Part shown: positions 16,637 through 25,237 of the stretch, piece by piece
Layout of the letters: each line of letters starts with the position of its first letter
How positions within the stretch are numbered: the first letter of the stretch is position 1
Translations under genes and position numbers: made by a program
Assembly (NCBI RefSeq): GCF_003610235.1
Contig: NZ_RAPR01000001.1
Span: 7,378,001-7,442,000, forward strand
Reading direction: 5' to 3'
Source: Catellatospora citrea
GTDB taxonomy: Bacteria > Actinomycetota > Actinomycetes > Mycobacteriales > Micromonosporaceae
DNA: 64,000 nucleotides
Notes under the pieces: model-generated
Databases searched by the model: none
Told to the model about the DNA's origin: nothing
Seen by the model: the letters and a program-made list of their open reading frames with translations, nothing else

Positions 16637-17686
16637 ATGGACGCCGAGCGCCTGCTGCGTGCCGTGGTCGTGGTGACCGCGGCGCTGCTGGCGGCCATGG
16701 TCGCCGGCTGGCTGTCCGCGCTGGTCGTGCGCCGGATCGGCCGCCGCCGCTACCGCCGGTTCATGGAGCAGCTCAGCCAGGCCTGCCGCCGCCCGTGGCG
16801 GGCGATGCTCGTGGTGGTCGCCCTGCTGGTCGCGCTGCCGTTCACCGAACTCGCCGGGTCGGCCCGGGAGATGGTGCACCACGCCCTGGTCATCGCCCTG
16901 ATCGGGGCGTCGGCGTGGCTGGCGGTGCGGGTGCTGTTCGTGCTGGAGGACGCCGCGTTCCGGCGGCTGCCGGTGGACGTGGCCGACAACCGGCGCTACC
17001 GGCGGGCCCGCACCCGCATCGGTATGCTGCGCCGGCTCACCGCGGTCACCGTCACCGTGCTGGCCGTCGCGTCGATCCTGATGACGTTCGCGCCGCTGCG
17101 CACCCTCGGCGCGTCCCTGCTGGCGTCGGCCGGACTGGCCGGAGTGGTGGCGGCGCTGGCGGCCCATGCCACGCTGGCGCACATCTTCGCCGGGCTGCAG
17201 CTGGCCTTCACCGACGAGCTGCGCCTCGACGACGTGGTGGTGGTCGAGGGGGAGTGGGGCCGCATCGAGGAGCTGCGCCTGACCTACGTCGTGGTGCGGC
17301 TGTGGGACGAGCGGCGGCTGGTGCTGCCCACCACGTACTTCACCACCACGCCGTTCCAGCACTGGACCCGCAACGACTCCCGGGTGCTCGGCGCGTCGAT
17401 CCTCTACCTGGACCACCGCATGCCGGTCGACGCGCTGCGCGAGCAGGCGCAGCGCGTCGTGGAGGCGTCCCCGCTGTGGGACCGCCGGGACTGGGTGCTG
17501 CAGGTCGTCGACACCACCGAGACCGCGATGGTGGTCCGCGTGCTGGCCTCGGCCGACGACGCGGCGAAGGCCTACGACCTGCGCTGTGAGATCCGGGAGA
17601 AGCTCATCGCGTACGTGCGCGAGCACCACCCGGAGGGCCTGCCGCAGACCCGGATCGCCGTCGTCGCGCCACCCGAGCAGCCGTGA
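16637..17686 (+). CDS. MscS-family mechanosensitive ion channel
   Basis: 349 residues. Four hydrophobic helices occupy about 1-30, 50-75, 82-105 and 128-170. The pore helix and beta domain follow (S-A-G-L-A-G-V-V-A-A-L-A-A-H-A-T-L-A-H-I-F-A-G), matching the glycine/alanine-packed TM3 of MscS. The cytoplasmic beta domain has D-D-V-V-V-V-E-G-E-W-G-R-I-E-E. The channel opens on membrane tension to release solutes during hypo-osmotic shock. The start is an ATG with no obvious ribosome binding site. It converges on the S66 peptidase gene. Confidence 0.92.
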   Translation: MDAERLLRAVVVVTAALLAAMVAGWLSALVVRRIGRRRYRRFMEQLSQACRRPWRAMLVVVALLVALPFTELAGSAREMVHHALVIALIGASAWLAVRVLFVLEDAAFRRLPVDVADNRRYRRARTRIGMLRRLTAVTVTVLAVASILMTFAPLRTLGASLLASAGLAGVVAALAAHATLAHIFAGLQLAFTDELRLDDVVVVEGEWGRIEELRLTYVVVRLWDERRLVLPTTYFTTTPFQHWTRNDSRVLGASILYLDHRMPVDALREQAQRVVEASPLWDRRDWVLQVVDTTETAMVVRVLASADDAAKAYDLRCEIREKLIAYVREHHPEGLPQTRIAVVAPPEQP

Positions 17687-17695
17687 CCCGGCCGG

Positions 17696-18736
17696 TCAGT
17701 AGCGCACGCTGATCCGCCGCGCGACCCCGTCGACGCGGGCGTCGCCGCCGATCGGCAGGATCTGCTGCGGGTCGGTGTGCCCGATGTCCAGGTCGAAGAC
17801 GAGCACCGCGTCCGGCGCGTATGCCGCCACGGCCCGCCGGATCGCGGCGCGCTGCTCGGCCCGGTACGCCGCCTTCTGCTCGGCCGTGTTGCGCCGGTCG
17901 AAGTTCCAGGCCTTCGCCCGCCCGACCAGCACCGCGGCGAACCGGCCAAGCATGCCGCGCTCACCCATGCTGCGCAGGGTGTAGTAGACGTCGGCGGCGC
18001 TCGGCATGTCCTCGGAGGTCTCCAGGACCAGCACGTGCCCGTCGAAGCGCTCCGGCGGCGCGACGAGGCCCGCCTGCAGCAGCCAGGACAGGATCTCCAG
18101 GCAGCCGCCCCACAGCGGGCCCGCAACGACCCGCTGCGGACCCTCCCAGGTCCAGCCGTCGGCCGGCGACATCGGCGGCGGCACGGCGCGCAGCGCGGCG
18201 TCCGCCCAGTCGTTCGGCTCGTCGCCGAAGTCGGCCGACGCGGTCAGCTCGTGCCAGCCCGGCGTGAAGAGGGCCGCGCGCAGGCTGCTCGCCGACAGCG
18301 GGTGCATCGCGCCGCCCCGGGCCAGCGAGGTCATCACCGCGCCGCCGTGGAAGGCGACCACACCGAGCCCGAACAGGTGGTTGAGCAGGTTGGTGTTGTC
18401 GGAGAAGCCGAAGAACGGCTTGGGGTTGGCCCGGATCACGTCGTCGTCCAGGTGGCGCAGCACGGTGATCTGGTCGTCGCCGCCGATGCTGGCCATGACC
18501 GCGCTGATCGACGGGTCGGCGAAGGCCGCGGTGATGTCCTGGGCGCGCTCACGCGCGGAGGCGGCGGCCGCGCGGGTGGTCGGGAACTCCACCGGCGTCA
18601 GTCCGAACTCGTCGCGCAGCCGGGACAGGCCCAACTCGTACACGTCCGGGAAGACCGCGGGCAGCCCCGCGCTGGGGGACAGGATCGCGATGCGGTCACC
18701 GGGGCGGGGCTTGGGCGGGTAGATCATGTCGGCCAT
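17696..18736 (-). CDS. S66 family peptidase, MccF-like
   Basis: 346 residues. The nucleophile region G-F-S-D-N-T-N-L carries the catalytic Ser, the Glu sits in V-L-E-T-S-E, and the His in the C-terminal G-H-T-D-P-Q. The G-G-D-D-Q block before the nucleophile and the length (LdcA enzymes are nearer 300) point to the MccF side of the family. MccF cleaves the acyl bond of microcin C and related aminoacyl sulfamoyl adenylates, giving immunity; LD-carboxypeptidases instead trim murein tetrapeptides. Which applies here is inference. There is no signal peptide, consistent with a cytoplasmic MccF-type role. An Imm51-like gene follows upstream on the same strand. Confidence 0.85.
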   Translation of the reverse strand: MADMIYPPKPRPGDRIAILSPSAGLPAVFPDVYELGLSRLRDEFGLTPVEFPTTRAAAASARERAQDITAAFADPSISAVMASIGGDDQITVLRHLDDDVIRANPKPFFGFSDNTNLLNHLFGLGVVAFHGGAVMTSLARGGAMHPLSASSLRAALFTPGWHELTASADFGDEPNDWADAALRAVPPPMSPADGWTWEGPQRVVAGPLWGGCLEILSWLLQAGLVAPPERFDGHVLVLETSEDMPSAADVYYTLRSMGERGMLGRFAAVLVGRAKAWNFDRRNTAEQKAAYRAEQRAAIRRAVAAYAPDAVLVFDLDIGHTDPQQILPIGGDARVDGVARRISVRY

Positions 18737-18777
18737 CTGCGGAACCTAACCGATCGGCCCGGCCCGAGCATCCGATA

Positions 18778-19125
18778 TCAGTCGAGCAGGCCCTGTTCCT
18801 CGGCGCGGGTGATGGCGTCGGCCAGCACGTCGAGGTCGACGACCGCGTCGCGGATGGTCGCGGCGACCTCGAGCAGCGGCTCGGTGTCGGCGGCGCGCAC
18901 GGAGAACAGGTCGGCCTCGGAGTCGAACTCGACCAGGTCGAGCACCTCCGGCGTGCGTTCGGCCAGCAGCACCTGCACCACGCCCTCCCAGGCGTAGCCG
19001 TTGCCGAGCCAGCCCTGCTCGTCGAAGATGTCCACATAGTCGTCGAAGTCGTCGAAGGTCAGGCTGAACTCACCGGAGTCGTGCTCGACCAGCCTGCAGG
19101 GGTCGAAGTCGGGGTCACGTGCCAT
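18778..19125 (-). CDS. Imm51-like immunity protein
   Basis: 115 residues from an ATG at 19125. It is acidic and compact, and its core G-N-G-Y-A-W-E-G-V-V-Q-V-L-L with E-F-S-L-T-F-D-D-F-D-D-Y before it is characteristic of the Imm51 family of polymorphic-toxin immunity proteins. Such proteins neutralise a cognate toxin delivered between cells. No toxin gene is visible in the window, so it is an orphan immunity gene or has another job. It lies 41 bp upstream of the MccF-like gene on the same strand and could be co-transcribed with it. Confidence 0.7.
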   Translation of the reverse strand: MARDPDFDPCRLVEHDSGEFSLTFDDFDDYVDIFDEQGWLGNGYAWEGVVQVLLAERTPEVLDLVEFDSEADLFSVRAADTEPLLEVAATIRDAVVDLDVLADAITRAEEQGLLD

Positions 19126-19375
19126 GACCGCGAGCATAGGCCGTGGCACATGTCATTGCGGTTTCGTCGAAAGGCTGACTTCGCCTCCTCCGAACCGGTG
19201 AAATCCGCGCGGTCAACCCGCTGTTCGCCACGGGGCCACCCGCGGGGCACCCGACACGGGGGAGTCCCGCTGAAGCTAATTCCGCCAGGTGTGAGCAGGA
19301 AGAAGCGCTCTGAGTGGCGAATCAGCGGTTCGACCATCTGTGCGACCGCGCGAGAACATGGCAGGCTTTCTCATC

Positions 19376-19804
19376 GTGACGATGGTCAGGCAGTGGCAGC
19401 GGGTCTCGGCGTACGGGTTGGCGCGCGAGGGCGACACCGTGCTGCTCGTGCAGATCGGCCGCAGCGCCCACGGGGACCTGGGCAAGTGGATGCCGCCCGG
19501 CGGCACCATCGAGCACGGCGAGCACCCGGCCGAGACGGTGGTGCGCGAGTTCGCCGAGACCACCGGCCTGGAGGTGCGGGTCGACGGGCTGCTGGAGGTC
19601 GGTTCGGACCACCGGCAGCTGACCGGCGGCATCGACTTCCACGGCGTGTTCATGCTCTACGGCGTGACCGTGCTCGGCGGCGACCTGCGTCCCCAGCCCG
19701 ACGGCATCATGGTGGAGCCCAGCTGGCACAGTGCCTCCGAACTGGACTCCATCCCCATGCTCGACGCGGTGCGCGACGTGCTGCGCACCGCCGTCAAGAA
19801 GTAG
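19376..19804 (+). CDS. Nudix hydrolase
   Basis: About 142 residues from a GTG at 19376; ATGs at 19358 and 19382 are in-frame alternatives. The Nudix box reads G-T-I-E-H-G-E then seven residues then R-E-F-A-E-T-T-G-L. It fits the consensus G-x5-E-x7-R-E-U-x-E-E-x-G-U except that Thr replaces the second Glu of the E-E pair, which may weaken metal binding. These enzymes hydrolyse nucleoside diphosphates linked to another moiety. Its last 11 bases overlap the 3' end of the convergent helicase gene. Confidence 0.85.
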   Translation: MTMVRQWQRVSAYGLAREGDTVLLVQIGRSAHGDLGKWMPPGGTIEHGEHPAETVVREFAETTGLEVRVDGLLEVGSDHRQLTGGIDFHGVFMLYGVTVLGGDLRPQPDGIMVEPSWHSASELDSIPMLDAVRDVLRTAVKK

Positions 19805-22800
19805 GCTCGGCGCCCACCGCCTCGCGCCGGGCCTGGCGCAGCGCCTCGGTGATGCGCGGGCCGCGGCGGGTGAAGCCCAGCTGCGTGGTGGCCTCGGCGA
19901 CGACCTCGTCCTCGGTGCGGTTGAGGCCGTCGCTCTCGATCCAGCGGATCAGGTCCACCAGCGTCTGCCGCGGCACCTCGGTGATCTGCGTGGCCGGCGG
20001 CAGCTCGGGCTTCGGGGCGCGGCGCGCGGTCGCCGACGGCAGCCGCAGGGTGACGCCCTCGGCCACGGTGTCGACCGGCAGCCCGGCCGACTCCGACACC
20101 GCGAGGTCGTACACGGCCCGCGCCTTGGCGATCTCCACCTCGCGCTGGCGCATCCAGTCGGTGGACCAGATTCGGTGGAAGCGCCAGCCCAGCCGCTCCA
20201 GGTGCTGCTGGCGCAGCCGGTCGCGGTCGCGCACGGTCGGCGAGGCGTGGTACGACGCACCGTCGGCCTCGATCGCCAGCACCAGCCGCTCCGGGTCGTC
20301 CGGGTGGGTGGCGGCGAAGTCGATGCGGTGCCCGCCGACGCCGTGCTGCACCACCAGCGGAATGCCCGCCGCGGTGAGCTTGGCCAGCACGTCGGCCTCG
20401 AACGGGTTCAGCGCGGGTGCGGTGACGGCGGCCAGGGACTCGCGGCGGCCGCCGGAGGAGGCGTACGCCAGGAAGTCGCGCAGCATCACCGCGCCCTCGG
20501 CCCGCAGCCGCTGCGGGTCCATGTCCAGGTGGGTGAACGAGCTGACCACGGTCATCCGGCGGCGGGCCCGCGTGATCGCCACGTTGAGCCGCCGGTGGCC
20601 GCCCTTGGTGTTCAGTGGCCCGAACCGGTACAGCATCCGCCCGTCCAGGCCCTTCGGGTAGCCGACCGTCAGGATCACCGCGTCGCGCTCGTCGCCCTGC
20701 ACCCGCTCGATGTTCTTCACGAAGAACGGCTCGTGCCCGTGCTCGGAGAAGTACGGCTCCAGCTCCGGGCGGGTGGCCAGCGCGCGGCGCAGCGCGGCGT
20801 CGACCCGCTCGGCGTGGGTGATGCCCATGGTGATGACGCCGAGCGACTCGGCGGGCCGCTGTGCGGCGTGGGCGAGGATCAGGTCCACCACCCGGCGCAC
20901 CTCGGCACTGCCGCTCTCGGCCGACGCGTCCGGGTCGGCCTCGCCGGTGACCAGCACGTGGCTGATGCAGTCCCCGGCGTCCGCGCCCGGGAACGTGGTC
21001 AGCGCGTTGCCGTTCGGGCTGTACACGTGCCGGTCGGAGAACGCGATGAGCCGCTCGTCGCGGCTGCGGTAGTGCCAGGCCAGGTGCCGCACCTGCGGCA
21101 GCGGCAGGGTGTGCGCGAACGCCTGCAGCAGCGACTCGACGTCGTCGCCGAGCGCGGTGCCGTCGTCGGGGGTGTCGGCGTCGCCGTCGGCGCGCTGGAA
21201 GAAGTTGGTCGGCGGCAGCTGGTGCTCGTCGCCGGCCACCACGACCTGGCGGCCGCGCATGATGGCGGGCACGCCGTCGACCGGCTCGACCTGGCTGGCC
21301 TCGTCGAAGATGACCACGTCGAACAGCACCCGGGCCGGCAGCACCTGGCTGACCAGCAGCGGGCTCATCGCCCAGCACGGCTTGAGCGCGGTCAGCGCGT
21401 CCGGCGCCTGCTCGAACAGCCGCCGCACCGGCAGGTGCCGGGCCTTCTTCGCGGCCTCGCGGCGCACCAGCTGCTGCTGCTCGGGGAACTCGTCCAGCAC
21501 CGCCATCAGGTTGCGGGCGGCCAGGTGCCGCACCCGCTGCGCGGCCGCGGTGATGTGCGCGGCGTCGGCGGTGTGGAACTCGGTCACCGCCGCGTGCAGG
21601 GCCGCGCCGTGGAACGTCGACAGGTGCTCGTCGGTGAAGCGCACGTGCTCCAGCACCGAGCTGAGCCACGCGTGGTCGAACGCGGCCCCGGCCCTGGTGG
21701 TGTCGCCGCCGACGCCGCGGGCCGCCAGTTCGTCGAGCAGCCGCCGGGCCCGCCATTGGACCAGGGACGCGGCCAGCTCGTTGCGACGCGCGGTGCGCAG
21801 CAGGTCGGCCTGGTCGCCGGCGAGCCGGTCCAGCTCCGGCTGCAGCAGCCCCAGGTCGTCGTTGTCGATCGGCACGTACCCGCGCAGCGCCTCCAGCGCT
21901 CCGGTGAACTCGGCGAACACCGCCAGCGAGGCGGCGGCCGACGGACTGGTGCGCGGCGGCTGCCCGTCGCGGCTCACCACGCGCCAGCGGGCCAGCTGGT
22001 CGGCCGCGGCGACGGCGACCTCGTGCAACTCGACGGTGCTCGGCCGGCCTGGCGCGAGCCAGTGCTCCCGGATCTGCTTGAGCACCTTGCGGCGCTGCCA
22101 GAAGCCCATGGTGCCGCGCTCGGGGCCGGTCGCCGACGCGGTCGCCCAGGCGGCGAGGTCGGCGCCGTACGCCTCCGGCCGCAGCCGGCGCAGCGTGGCG
22201 TCGACCTCGGCCAGCAGCACGGCCATCTTCTGCGCCGAACCCAGCGTGCCCGGCACGGACAGGCCCAGTTGCGCGGCCAGCGCGGTGAGCTGCCGGCGGG
22301 CCGGGGCCAGCGTGGTCGCGGCCTGCCCGGCCAGCGCGTACGCCGACTGCGCGGCCGCGCGATCGGGGATCGTCGAGCGCACCCACGGCCCCGGGCCGGG
22401 CTCGGCGTCGAACGCGCCGAGCTGCGCCAGCTCCGTCACCGCGGCGCGCAGGCGCGCCGCGGTCGGCGCGTCGAGGCGGGCCAGGTCGTCGCCGGACCAG
22501 CGCTGCGGGGTCATGTCCGCGGGACTGATGCCCAGCAGCCGCGACTGCAGCTCGAACATGGACAGGCCCCACGGATCGTGCTTCGTGTGCAGGGCGGCGT
22601 GGTGGGCCGACAGCGCGGCGCGCGCGTCGACCAGGCTGCGGTCGGTGTCCTCGGTGGTCGGCCGGGTCTCGTGGCGCGCCCGCTGCAGCCGCGAGTCCAG
22701 CGCTCGCGCCAGCTCCCGGCGGCTGCTCTGGTCGCCGTGCAGGTTCTGCACGAGGTCGTCGAGGCCGACCTGGTGCAACCGGTCCAGCACCGCGTCGATG

Positions 22801-23780
22801 GCGGCGCGCTTCTCCGCCACGAACAGCGCCGTGCGCCCCCGCGCGGCCAACGCCATGATCATGTTGGCGATGGTCTGGCTCTTGCCCGTCCCCGGCGGAC
22901 CCTTGACCACCAGGTGGTGCCCGGCGACCGCGGCGTTGACCGCGTAGCTCTGCGACGAATCGGCGTCCAGCACCAGGAACTCGTCAGCCGGGGGCAGCCG
23001 GTCCGGCGCGTCGGCCTCGACCGGCGCGGTGGCGTACAGCTCGCTCAGCGCCCGCGGGTCGCCCGCCAGCGCGGCGATGACCTCGCTGCTCTCCAGCAGC
23101 TCGCCGTGCTCGGTGATGTCGGCGACCATGGGCAGCTTCTCGTAGAGGAACGTGCCCACCAGCAGCTCGGGGCTGACCGTGAAGCCGCGCACGTCCTGCG
23201 CCGCCTTGGCCAGCTGCTCGAACAGCGGCGCGGGATCGTAAGGGCCCTCCGGCAGCGCGTCGAGCAGCGTCTCCGGGTCGAGGTCGAGCCGGTGCTCCTT
23301 GAACAGTTTGAACAGCAGCACCGGGTTGACCGTCGGCTCCGGATCGAGCGTCAGCGCGAAGTCGGTCTCCGCGGCCGACGTGGTGCGCACGGTCAGCCGG
23401 TGCAGCAGCACGGGCGAGCGCGGCGTGCGGTCGGCCTCCCACCAGCTCGCGATCCCGCTCGCCAGGTAACCGACGTCGACCCCGCGCTCCTCGGCCAGCG
23501 TGCGCATCCGGGTCCGGATCGTCCGCGCGCGCCGCATGGCATCGGCATGGGCGACGTCGTCCGGAAACAACTGACGCAGCGTGACGGTGCGCCCCGCGGT
23601 CAGCACGGTCACCGCCTCCGGCCGCGCCTCGTCGAGCCGCAACGTCCCGGCCCGCAGATCGCGGTAGTACGCCAGCTGGTTCCGCCCCGAGTCGTCCACC
23701 AGCGCATCTGCCCACCGCCTGGTGGCGAGCGCGACATGGGACGGCTGCGGCAACTGCGGGGCACTGTCGGACACGGTCAC
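19794..23780 (-). CDS. Superfamily 1 helicase fused to MTES_1575-type nuclease (DUF4011/Hhe-like, probable antiphage defence)
   Basis: 1328 residues from a GTG at 23780 (GTG at 23774 also possible). The N-terminal about 290 residues resemble the DUF4011-type leader. The helicase has Walker A GPPGTGKS (294-301), Walker B F-D-E-A-S-Q (825-830), motif III G-D-E-H-Q-L-P-P (850-857), R-V-Q-G-D-E-R-D (1026-1033) and N-V-A-I-T-R-A-R (1066-1073). A PD-(D/E)xK nuclease of the REase_MTES_1575 (Vsr/DUF559-like) type spans about 1125-1225, with Asp1154 and Glu1171 in L-A-I-E-A-D-G-A-S-Y-H. A DUF3320-like tail ends the protein. This order resembles, from memory, the one-gene Hhe defence candidate. It probably unwinds and cuts foreign DNA, which is inference. 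No methylase or partner gene is adjacent. Confidence 0.88.
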   Translation of the reverse strand: MTVSDSAPQLPQPSHVALATRRWADALVDDSGRNQLAYYRDLRAGTLRLDEARPEAVTVLTAGRTVTLRQLFPDDVAHADAMRRARTIRTRMRTLAEERGVDVGYLASGIASWWEADRTPRSPVLLHRLTVRTTSAAETDFALTLDPEPTVNPVLLFKLFKEHRLDLDPETLLDALPEGPYDPAPLFEQLAKAAQDVRGFTVSPELLVGTFLYEKLPMVADITEHGELLESSEVIAALAGDPRALSELYATAPVEADAPDRLPPADEFLVLDADSSQSYAVNAAVAGHHLVVKGPPGTGKSQTIANMIMALAARGRTALFVAEKRAAIDAVLDRLHQVGLDDLVQNLHGDQSSRRELARALDSRLQRARHETRPTTEDTDRSLVDARAALSAHHAALHTKHDPWGLSMFELQSRLLGISPADMTPQRWSGDDLARLDAPTAARLRAAVTELAQLGAFDAEPGPGPWVRSTIPDRAAAQSAYALAGQAATTLAPARRQLTALAAQLGLSVPGTLGSAQKMAVLLAEVDATLRRLRPEAYGADLAAWATASATGPERGTMGFWQRRKVLKQIREHWLAPGRPSTVELHEVAVAAADQLARWRVVSRDGQPPRTSPSAAASLAVFAEFTGALEALRGYVPIDNDDLGLLQPELDRLAGDQADLLRTARRNELAASLVQWRARRLLDELAARGVGGDTTRAGAAFDHAWLSSVLEHVRFTDEHLSTFHGAALHAAVTEFHTADAAHITAAAQRVRHLAARNLMAVLDEFPEQQQLVRREAAKKARHLPVRRLFEQAPDALTALKPCWAMSPLLVSQVLPARVLFDVVIFDEASQVEPVDGVPAIMRGRQVVVAGDEHQLPPTNFFQRADGDADTPDDGTALGDDVESLLQAFAHTLPLPQVRHLAWHYRSRDERLIAFSDRHVYSPNGNALTTFPGADAGDCISHVLVTGEADPDASAESGSAEVRRVVDLILAHAAQRPAESLGVITMGITHAERVDAALRRALATRPELEPYFSEHGHEPFFVKNIERVQGDERDAVILTVGYPKGLDGRMLYRFGPLNTKGGHRRLNVAITRARRRMTVVSSFTHLDMDPQRLRAEGAVMLRDFLAYASSGGRRESLAAVTAPALNPFEADVLAKLTAAGIPLVVQHGVGGHRIDFAATHPDDPERLVLAIEADGASYHASPTVRDRDRLRQQHLERLGWRFHRIWSTDWMRQREVEIAKARAVYDLAVSESAGLPVDTVAEGVTLRLPSATARRAPKPELPPATQITEVPRQTLVDLIRWIESDGLNRTEDEVVAEATTQLGFTRRGPRITEALRQARREAVGAEPTS

Positions 23781-23851
23781 GGCCCAACGATGGCAGACTC
23801 CCGCACCCCCGCCAAGCACACCACCGAAAGGAAGGGCGCCGTCGGCTCGCG

Positions 23852-24484
23852 TCAGCGAGCAGAGCGCGTGATGACGTGCAGCAGGTCGTCGAGGCCGGCG
23901 GTGAACTCGGCGTCCCAGTCGGGCGGCTGTGCCAGTACCCCCGAAAGCTCCTGATGCGCGGGCGCGGCGCCGCCCGCGGCGGTGGCCCGTGCGTGCCGGC
24001 GCGGGTCGGCCGGCGCGAAGCGGCCGGTGATCTCGCCGATCGCGTAGCCGAGCACGTAGGTCGAGACCAGCCGCTCCAGCCGCGGCACCTGCGCCGCCGG
24101 CACGCCCGCGTCCAGCAGCGCCCGGTAGAGGGCGTCGACCAGGCGCACCGCGTCGGGCGTGACCGCGGGCCGGGACAGCAGCAGGGGATACGCGGCCGGG
24201 TGCCGGTGGGCGAGCGCGCGACCGGCGTGGGCGATGGCGCGCAGCCGCGCGTCCCACGCGCCGGGAGTGCCCGCCGCGGGCAGCAGTTCGGCCAGCAGCA
24301 GGTCGACCAGTCCGTCGAGCAGCGCGTCCTTGTTGCCGACGTACGGGTACAGCGCCATCGGCGTCACCCCGACCCGGGCCGCGACCGCGCGCATGGACAG
24401 CGCGTCCAGGCCTCGCTCGTCGGCCAGCGCCAGCGCGGCGGTCAGGATCTCCCGCCGCCGGGCCTCGACACCCTGCTCACCCAT
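23852..24484 (-). CDS. TetR-family repressor of adjacent ABC transporter
   Basis: 210 residues. The N-terminal helix-turn-helix reads A-L-S-M-R-A-V-A-A-R-V-G-V-T-P-M-A-L-Y-P-Y-V-G-N-K at about 29-53, the TetR pattern, followed by an all-helical ligand domain. It is transcribed divergently from an ABC exporter pair across a 48-bp gap filled with two operator-like repeats. This is the standard layout for a drug- or metabolite-responsive repressor of its own exporter. The ligand is unknown. Confidence 0.92.
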   Translation of the reverse strand: MGEQGVEARRREILTAALALADERGLDALSMRAVAARVGVTPMALYPYVGNKDALLDGLVDLLLAELLPAAGTPGAWDARLRAIAHAGRALAHRHPAAYPLLLSRPAVTPDAVRLVDALYRALLDAGVPAAQVPRLERLVSTYVLGYAIGEITGRFAPADPRRHARATAAGGAAPAHQELSGVLAQPPDWDAEFTAGLDDLLHVITRSAR

Positions 24485-24486
24485 GT

Positions 24487-24516
24487 TCTACAGTGTAGAT
24501 CTATACAGCGTAGATC
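24487..24516. promoter_or_regulatory. TetR operator-like double repeat
   Basis: TCTACA-G-TGTAGA (24487-24499) is a perfect palindrome. A second copy of TACAGYGTAGATC follows 15 bp on (24489-24501 and 24504-24516, one mismatch). The pair fills the gap between the divergent TetR and ABC genes and leaves room only for the AGGAGG ribosome site (24521-24526). It is very likely the TetR operator, bound as two dimers. Confidence 0.7.
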
Positions 24517-24532
24517 ACAAAGGAGGTGCGGC

Positions 24533-25237
24533 ATGCTGCACGCGTCCGGCCTGCGCAAGGCGTACGGCCCGGTCACCGCCCTGGACGGCTTCGACCTCGC
24601 CGTCGCGCCCGGCGAGATCTGCGGCCTGATCGGCCACAACGGCGCGGGCAAGAGCACCTTCGTGGAGGTCGTCACCGGCCTGACCCGTCCGGACGCAGGC
24701 GTCGTCACCGTCGGCGGCCTGCCACCGGCCCGCGCCCGCCACCTCGTCGGCCTCGCCCCGCAGGAGATCGCGCTCTACCTGTCCGTCACCGTCGAGCACA
24801 ACCTGCGCCTGTTCGGCGCGCTCGCCGGGCTGCGCGGGCGCGGCCTGCGCCACGCGATCGACGACACCGCGCAGGCGCTCGGCCTGACCGACGTGCTCCG
24901 GCGGCCCGTCGGCCTGCTCTCCGGCGGGCAGCGCCGGCGCGCCCAGGCCGCGACCGCGCTGCTGCACCGGCCCGCGCTGCTGGTGCTCGACGAGCCGACC
25001 ACCGGTGCCGACCCCGGCACCCGAGCCGCACTCCTGCACCTGGTGCGGTCCCACGCCGCCGCCGGCGCCGCGGTGCTCTACACCACCCACTACCTGCCCG
25101 AACTGGTCGACCTCGGGGCCACGCTCGCGGTCTGCCGGGCCGGGCGGGTCATCGCCCGCGGCAGCCAGGACGAGCTGCGGGCCGGGCATGACACCCTCGA
25201 CGACCTCTACCACGCCCTGGCGGTCGACCATGCGTAG
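24533..25237 (+). CDS. ABC exporter ATP-binding subunit
   Basis: 234 residues with AGGAGG six bases before the ATG. Walker A G-H-N-G-A-G-K-S is at 34-41, signature L-S-G-G-Q in the middle and Walker B L-L-V-L-D-E-P next, followed by the switch His in Y-T-T-H-Y. It belongs to the ABC-2/DrrA-type class that energises export of drugs, lipids or peptides. The next gene starts inside its last codons, so subunits are made in a fixed ratio. TetR control is likely through the operator directly upstream. Confidence 0.93.
   Translation: MLHASGLRKAYGPVTALDGFDLAVAPGEICGLIGHNGAGKSTFVEVVTGLTRPDAGVVTVGGLPPARARHLVGLAPQEIALYLSVTVEHNLRLFGALAGLRGRGLRHAIDDTAQALGLTDVLRRPVGLLSGGQRRRAQAATALLHRPALLVLDEPTTGADPGTRAALLHLVRSHAAAGAAVLYTTHYLPELVDLGATLAVCRAGRVIARGSQDELRAGHDTLDDLYHALAVDHA

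Noticed and set aside
19657..22572. Long Arg/Ala/Gly-rich frame overlapping the helicase gene
   Set aside because: Out-of-frame shadow on the same strand; motifs are in the other frame.
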